Shown here: one piece after another, positions 33,883 to 38,412 of the stretch | Position numbering within the stretch: position 1 is the stretch's first letter | Layout of the letters: every line of letters begins with the position of its first letter | Position numbers and translations under genes: made by a program | Source of the DNA: an uncultured Pseudomonadota bacterium | Lineage (GTDB): Bacteria > Desulfobacterota > BSN033 > UBA1163 | Length of the DNA: 38,412 bases | Reading direction: 5' to 3' | NCBI GenBank assembly: GCA_937124575.1 | Contig: CAKZKY010000295.1 | Location: 1 to 38,412, forward strand | Notes under the pieces: model-generated | Told to the model about the DNA's origin: nothing | Database searches by the model: none | The model's input: only the letters and a program-made list of their open reading frames with translations

Positions 33883-35157
33883 TCAACTCCTTGGGTATCG
33901 ATGATGCCTTCTTTCCATGATTCCTAAGCCGCACAAAACAGCCACTGCCGCCGCCCCAGCCAGGAGGAGGAAGGCCAGCTGGTAGCTTCCGGTCTCATCA
34001 AAGATGACTCCACCGATGTAGGCCCAGAATCCTCCACCCAAGAAATGGATGGTGTTCACAAAACCGGTAAGAACGCCGATGGATCTCACTCCATAAAGTT
34101 TCCCAATCAGCATGGGAGTCAGTGGGGCAGTGATCAGATGGGTGAAGCCGAAGAGCCAGGCAAATAGGTAAAGGGAAGGGAGTGTCTTAAACTGAAGCAC
34201 CAGCAGGTAGAGAAAGAAACAGAGTACGAATGTCAGGACAATAGGGATCTTATTGCCTATCCGGTCAGCCACAGGCCCTGCCACCAGAACCCCTGCCAAG
34301 CTCATCAACCCATACCAGCCCAACATATTTCCTGCTGTCTGCGGCGAGACACCATAATCCGTTGCCAGGGGGATCAGGTGGGTGGTGGCAAAATAATCGC
34401 CTCCTCCGCAGATGAACATGATCACCACAAAGAGCCAGTAGGAGCGGGTCTTCATCGTCTGCTTCAAACCGAAATCCTCCTCGGTCACTAGAAAGAAAGG
34501 GTTCCCTTTTGTCTCCGTTTTTCCGATCTTCTCACCTTCCTGTCCCAAAGGTTTCAGCCCAAGGTGATGGGGATCTCCCCTGATCACAAAGAAAGCGATT
34601 AAAATATTGACGATCAGGATGACGATGCCAATGGAGAGGTACAATGCCCTCCATCCGTAACTCAAAGTAAAGAGGCTGAAGAGCGGTACAAGCGCAAAAT
34701 GGCCGAACGAATTTCCAGATAGGGCCAGGCTGATGGCCAGGCCGCGCTTTTTTTCAAACCACTTGCTCGTGACTGTGGCAATAAAGGGAACCGCTGTGCC
34801 CGCTATACCGATGGCGGCTAACACTCCGTAAGAGAGGAAGAACTGGCTGATGGATTGGATGGTTGATGTCAATGCAAATCCGGCCGATATAAAGAGGGAC
34901 GAGGCGATGATCACCCATTTGGGACCATAACGATCATAGAGTCTTCCAGTAAGGATGAGGGCGAAGGCAAAAACAACCATGTTCACGAAGAAGACAAGGG
35001 AGACCGCCCCCCGGCTCCATCCAAATTCTTCGAGCATGGGTTTGAACATGACCCCGAAAGCATACCGGGCGCCGGCGTTGAAAAAGAGAATGATGAATGA
35101 AGCAACAACAATATACCACCCATAGAATAGACGATCGTTTTCTAAGAACCTCTTCAT
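33883..35157 (-). CDS. MFS transporter, oxalate:formate antiporter/monocarboxylate family type
   Basis: The 424-residue protein has about 12 membrane helices with a central cytoplasmic loop (about residues 195-230). Family marks are FGVMFKPMLEEFGWSRGAVSL in the first periplasmic loop and helix 2, GRLYDRYGPKW in loop 2-3, and SKWFEKKRGLAISLALSGNSFG near helix 5, all typical of the monocarboxylate/OFA branch of the major facilitator superfamily. Likely cargo is a small carboxylate; its place directly downstream of a formate dehydrogenase-like gene (203 bases) makes formate or oxalate worth testing, but this is inference. The ATG at 35157 follows a GGAGGGAAGG stretch. Confidence 0.82.
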   Translation of the reverse strand: MKRFLENDRLFYGWYIVVASFIILFFNAGARYAFGVMFKPMLEEFGWSRGAVSLVFFVNMVVFAFALILTGRLYDRYGPKWVIIASSLFISAGFALTSTIQSISQFFLSYGVLAAIGIAGTAVPFIATVTSKWFEKKRGLAISLALSGNSFGHFALVPLFSLFTLSYGWRALYLSIGIVILIVNILIAFFVIRGDPHHLGLKPLGQEGEKIGKTETKGNPFFLVTEEDFGLKQTMKTRSYWLFVVIMFICGGGDYFATTHLIPLATDYGVSPQTAGNMLGWYGLMSLAGVLVAGPVADRIGNKIPIVLTFVLCFFLYLLVLQFKTLPSLYLFAWLFGFTHLITAPLTPMLIGKLYGVRSIGVLTGFVNTIHFLGGGFWAYIGGVIFDETGSYQLAFLLLAGAAAVAVLCGLGIMERRHHRYPRS

Positions 35158-35360
35158 CCTTTCAACCTTCCCTCCGCATTAGAGAACTCATCCGAAAACA
35201 ACACCAATCTACCTCTTCTTCCCGGTTTTCAATATTCATCAATATTGGGTAAGGAAGGATAATACCTTGGAGAAGGATTCGCAAGATAGACTCGGATAGG
35301 ACCAAGAACCTTTCCCCAGGTTAATAGGCAGTTCAAAACGAAAAGAGGGGCTGGAATTTT

Positions 35361-38306
35361 CTAAATCGTTGAAGCCTGTCTTTCTGAAATCTTCTCCTGT
35401 TTGAGACGGGTCTTGAGCCAGACCTGTAGCCGCTCTTCAAGTGGACCCACCCATTTCTCAATGGAGGCGATATCTCCCTCCACCAGGGCTTTCCGGTGTT
35501 CGGGGGTGAGGTCATAGGAGGCCAGCACCCCTGCGGGATTTTCTGCCAGGGCAGTGAGGAACTTATTATCCTCTGCTGCCCTTTCGAGCACGGTCAGAAT
35601 CGCTTTGATCGAAGAGACTTTGAATTCGGGAATCTTGGCCTGGGGATCGAAGGCTGGATTGGTGAGCCGGTTTGCTGGAGCCTCTCTCCAATGAAAAGCC
35701 ATGAAGGCCAGGCCTGGCCTGACCCGATCGGTCTTTTTGGCCTTGGTCTGAACCGCTCCCCTTCTAGAGCTGAGAGAGACCAAATCACCTTCTACGATTC
35801 CAAGTCGGCTTGCATCTTCAGGGTGGATCTCAACCTGGCTTTCCGGCACCAGTGTTTCAAGAACATGGGATCGGTGGCTCATGCTTCCAGTGTGCCAATG
35901 TTCAAGAATCCTCCCTGTGGTCAACAGCAGTGGATAAGCCGATGTTGGAAGTTCAGCAGGTGGCCGATCATGGACCATATGGAATCTGCCTCGACCTCGC
36001 GTGAATTGACCTCTATGCAGAATAGGGGTTCCGGGATGTCTTTTGTCCCAGCAGGGCCATTGGAGTCCACTCCGATTGAGACGATCATGCTTGATCCCCC
36101 CATATATCGGAGTAAGCCGCGAGACCTCATCCATGATCTCTGCACTCGAACGGTAGTCCATGGGATATCCCAACCGCTTGGAGATCTCGGCAATGATCTC
36201 CCAGTCGAGCTTCGCCTCACCCGGTGGATCAAGTGCTTTTCGAACGCGCTGGACACGACGTTCGGTATTGGTGAAGGTTCCATCTTTCTCTGCAAAACTG
36301 GCTGCTGGCAGAATCACATCCGCAAGCTGGGCCGTCTCTGTGAAAAAGATGTCCTGCACGACGAGAAACTCAAGCCTGCTCAACGCCTCTCTGGCATGGT
36401 CTAAATCGGGCTCGCTCAGCATGGGATTTTCTCCCATCACATAGAGCGCTTTCAGCTTCCCATCGTAAGAGGCTTGTATCATCTCTGTGATCGTAAGTCC
36501 GGGCTTTTCGCTCAACCTCCTTCCCCAGGCTTTCTCAAATTTCTCTCTGACTTGAGGATTGTCCACCCGCTGATATCCCGGGAAAAATACAGGTAAGGCA
36601 CCCATGTCGCAGGCACCCTGAACATTGTTCTGTCCTCGAAGGGGTGAAAAACCCGTTCCCTTTCTGCCCAAATTTCCGGTGAGCATGAGAAGGTTTGCAA
36701 TCGTCTTCACATTATCTGTTCCGGTCGTATGCTGTGTAATCCCCATGCCGTAAAGGACGATGGCCTTTTTCGCCCTTCCGAAAAGGAGTGCCGCTTGTCT
36801 GATCTTCCCTTTGGCAACTCCTGTTAGCGTTTCGACCGTTTTAAGATCATAGGGTTTCAGCGATTCGACAAAAGGCTCAAACTCTTCGCATCGCTCCGCA
36901 ATAAACCTTTGATCATAGAGGTTCTCTGCAAGGATCTCGTGCATCATTCCGTTAAGAAGCGCCACATCCGTTCCGGGCAGATGGTCGAGATGGACCTCTG
37001 CGATATCGCAAAGCTCAATTCGCCGTGGGTCTGCCACGATAAGCTTGGCTCCTCGATGTTTGACCGCCCGTCTGATCTTCCTTCCAATGATGGGATGGCA
37101 TTCCGTTGTATTTGAACCGATGACGAAAAATAGTTCGGCGTAATCAATATCCGAGATGGAATTGCTCATAGCTCCATCGCCAAAGGCGGCCAGAGCAGCT
37201 GCCACGGTAGAGGCATGGCAGAGACGGGCGCAATGATCCACATTGTTCGTGCCAATAACCGCTCTTGCAAATTTCTGAAAGACGTAATTCTCCTCATTGG
37301 TGCACTTGGCTGAGCTGAGAAGTCCGATGGAATCCGGTCCTGTTTGACGGAGGGTTTGAGAGATGGATTTTGCCATACGCTCCAGCGCTTCGTTCCAGCT
37401 CACTTCACGAAAGACCTTCTCAACATCAACCCCGCTCACATCTTTGGAAACCCCTTCTCTCCGTATTAAGGGCCGGGTCAGCCGATCTTTATGATGAACA
37501 AAGTCAAGGCCATAACGTCCTTTCACGCAGAGTTCTCCCCTGTTCACAGGGCTCCTCTCGTCGCCTCTCACCCTGACGATTCTGCCAGCTCGAACTCCCA
37601 GATGGATGGAACAACCCACCCCACAGTAGGGGCAGATCGTTTCGATCTCTCTTTCAGGTACGAGAAGGTGCTTGGGCACCAGGGCTCCGGTCGGACAATG
37701 CTCCACGCATTCGCCGCAACTCTGGCAGATGGATTGAGCGAGGGGTTTATTGCCAAAGGGGCGAATCATCGTCTCAAAACCCCGCTGGCAGAAATCGATG
37801 GCTCCAACGCCAACGATCTCATCGCACCTTCGTACACATTTTCCACAGAGGATGCACTTGTCCGGCTCAAAATCAAAGGCAGGGTTGGATCGATCCGGTG
37901 GTCTTTTCCGTGCTGTTCTCCTGAGCCGCTCAATCGATCTCTGATCCACACCCACATATCGGGCCACCTTAAGAAGTTCGCACTCTTCGCTCTTATTGCA
38001 GAGGAGGCATTCATACGGATGATTGGCAATCATCAGCTCCACCATCGTCCGCCTCATCCTATTGATCTCCTCAGTCTCTGTCTTAACCACCATGCCCTCC
38101 TGGGCTGGCGTGGTGCAGGAGGTGGGCAGCCCCCGCATTCCTTTGATCTCAACGATGCATAAACGGCAAGCCCCAAAGGGCAAAAGAGCAGGGTCGTAAC
38201 AGAGCGTGGGCACGTAACGGCCTGTCTTTCGAATTGCCTCAAGAACGGTTGAGCCTTCTGCAACAACCACTTCTTGACCATCAATGGTGAGCTTAATCTT
38301 CTTCAT
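35361..38306 (-). CDS. formate dehydrogenase alpha subunit-like protein, cysteine type, with C-terminal extension
   Basis: The 981-residue protein has the same plan as the selenocysteine FdhA of the nuo operon: [2Fe-2S] domain, His-Cys cluster motif (HPYECLLCNKSEEC), two [4Fe-4S] motifs (CILCGKCVRRCDE and CQSCGECVEHCP), CPYCGVGC, and the bis-MGD domains. The active-site residue is Cys363 (CARLCHASTV, codon at 37218-37220). It has about 70-90 extra residues at the C-terminus; a segment there (LAENPAGVLASYDLTPEHRK and on) resembles the small LigA-like helical domain, a tentative match. It likely oxidises formate or a related C1 substrate in the cytosol. GAGGAAACCG precedes the ATG at 38306. No NuoE/F-type partner is adjacent in the window. 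Confidence 0.88.
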   Translation of the reverse strand: MKKIKLTIDGQEVVVAEGSTVLEAIRKTGRYVPTLCYDPALLPFGACRLCIVEIKGMRGLPTSCTTPAQEGMVVKTETEEINRMRRTMVELMIANHPYECLLCNKSEECELLKVARYVGVDQRSIERLRRTARKRPPDRSNPAFDFEPDKCILCGKCVRRCDEIVGVGAIDFCQRGFETMIRPFGNKPLAQSICQSCGECVEHCPTGALVPKHLLVPEREIETICPYCGVGCSIHLGVRAGRIVRVRGDERSPVNRGELCVKGRYGLDFVHHKDRLTRPLIRREGVSKDVSGVDVEKVFREVSWNEALERMAKSISQTLRQTGPDSIGLLSSAKCTNEENYVFQKFARAVIGTNNVDHCARLCHASTVAAALAAFGDGAMSNSISDIDYAELFFVIGSNTTECHPIIGRKIRRAVKHRGAKLIVADPRRIELCDIAEVHLDHLPGTDVALLNGMMHEILAENLYDQRFIAERCEEFEPFVESLKPYDLKTVETLTGVAKGKIRQAALLFGRAKKAIVLYGMGITQHTTGTDNVKTIANLLMLTGNLGRKGTGFSPLRGQNNVQGACDMGALPVFFPGYQRVDNPQVREKFEKAWGRRLSEKPGLTITEMIQASYDGKLKALYVMGENPMLSEPDLDHAREALSRLEFLVVQDIFFTETAQLADVILPAASFAEKDGTFTNTERRVQRVRKALDPPGEAKLDWEIIAEISKRLGYPMDYRSSAEIMDEVSRLTPIYGGIKHDRLNRSGLQWPCWDKRHPGTPILHRGQFTRGRGRFHMVHDRPPAELPTSAYPLLLTTGRILEHWHTGSMSHRSHVLETLVPESQVEIHPEDASRLGIVEGDLVSLSSRRGAVQTKAKKTDRVRPGLAFMAFHWREAPANRLTNPAFDPQAKIPEFKVSSIKAILTVLERAAEDNKFLTALAENPAGVLASYDLTPEHRKALVEGDIASIEKWVGPLEERLQVWLKTRLKQEKISERQASTI

Positions 38307-38374
38307 CGGTTTCCTCTCTTCCTAGCCTTAGAGACTGTGTCTTAATCAGAAGAGACTATTTTCTCAAAAAGGGG

Positions 38375-38412
38375 AGAAGTGGTCAGGTGAAAGAGATTTA
38401 GAGCGGTTACCT
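38375..38412. repeat. partial GGTTA-type element at the window edge
   Basis: The last bases (GGTCAGGTGAAAGAG, then GCGGTTACC) resemble one arm of the element found at the other intergenic sites. The rest is outside the window, so the call is weak. Confidence 0.25.

Noticed and set aside
35229-35246. Short inverted repeat CAATATT / AATATTG between the formate dehydrogenase-like gene and the MFS gene
   Set aside because: Seven AT-rich pairs without a T-run are easily found by chance.
35496-36404. Plus-strand open frame of 302 codons opposite the Cys-type formate dehydrogenase
   Set aside because: No family motif or ribosome site; explained by the gene on the other strand.
1-38412. CRISPR array, phage, integrase or insertion sequence
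   Set aside because: No regularly spaced direct repeats, transposase or integrase motifs or attachment-site duplications were seen on either strand.

Overview
The window reads as chromosome of a strict anaerobe of the deltaproteobacterial (Desulfobacterota) type, possibly syntrophic. The case rests on a complex I operon with a formate dehydrogenase inside it, a selenocysteine UGA, a 4-hydroxybutyryl-CoA dehydratase homologue, a ferredoxin-nitroreductase and S1/Tex/EttA housekeeping genes. I cannot place it more finely. Nearly all genes lie on the minus strand; only nfo and one radical SAM gene are on plus. I saw no tRNA or rRNA gene, CRISPR array, insertion sequence or phage gene.

Layout from low to high coordinate. 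Positions 1-5.3 kb hold a hydroxypyruvate isomerase-like gene and the envelope set ftsE-ftsX-envC-like-ctpA, read in that order on minus. Positions 5.4-8.5 kb hold FKBP isomerase, a five-domain ribosomal protein S1 gene broken by an in-frame TAA, and a crotonase. Positions 8.6-24.2 kb hold one large minus-strand operon: fdhA-nuoA-nuoB-nuoC-nuoD-(NuoF/GltD fusion)-nuoH-I-J-K-L-M-N, with a promoter candidate at one end and a strong terminator at the other. After a divergent AT-rich region come nfo and the radical SAM gene on plus, then on minus abfD, ettA, a ferredoxin-nitroreductase, tex, an MFS carrier and a second, cysteine-type formate dehydrogenase-like gene.

The most interesting unit is the complex I operon. 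It has every membrane subunit (A, H, J, K, L, M, N) and the connecting subunits B, C, D and I, but no NuoE, no complete NuoF and no ordinary NuoG. In their place are a selenocysteine formate dehydrogenase alpha chain and an SfrB/GltD-type FAD-NAD(P)H protein that keeps only the [4Fe-4S] end of NuoF. The likely product is a proton- or sodium-pumping complex fed by formate and/or NAD(P)H. Within it, nuoB has an in-frame UGA exactly at the first of the tandem cysteines that bind cluster N2, with a hairpin downstream where a bacterial SECIS would sit. This is either a new kind of selenoprotein or a nonsense or sequence error; the separate TAA in the S1 gene is a reason for caution.

Many intergenic spacers, including five inside the nuo operon, carry degenerate inverted repeats of a few recurring types (GGTTA/TTACGG, TTCGAA, TTCGGAG, TGTCAAA, CCCTTT/AAAGGG).
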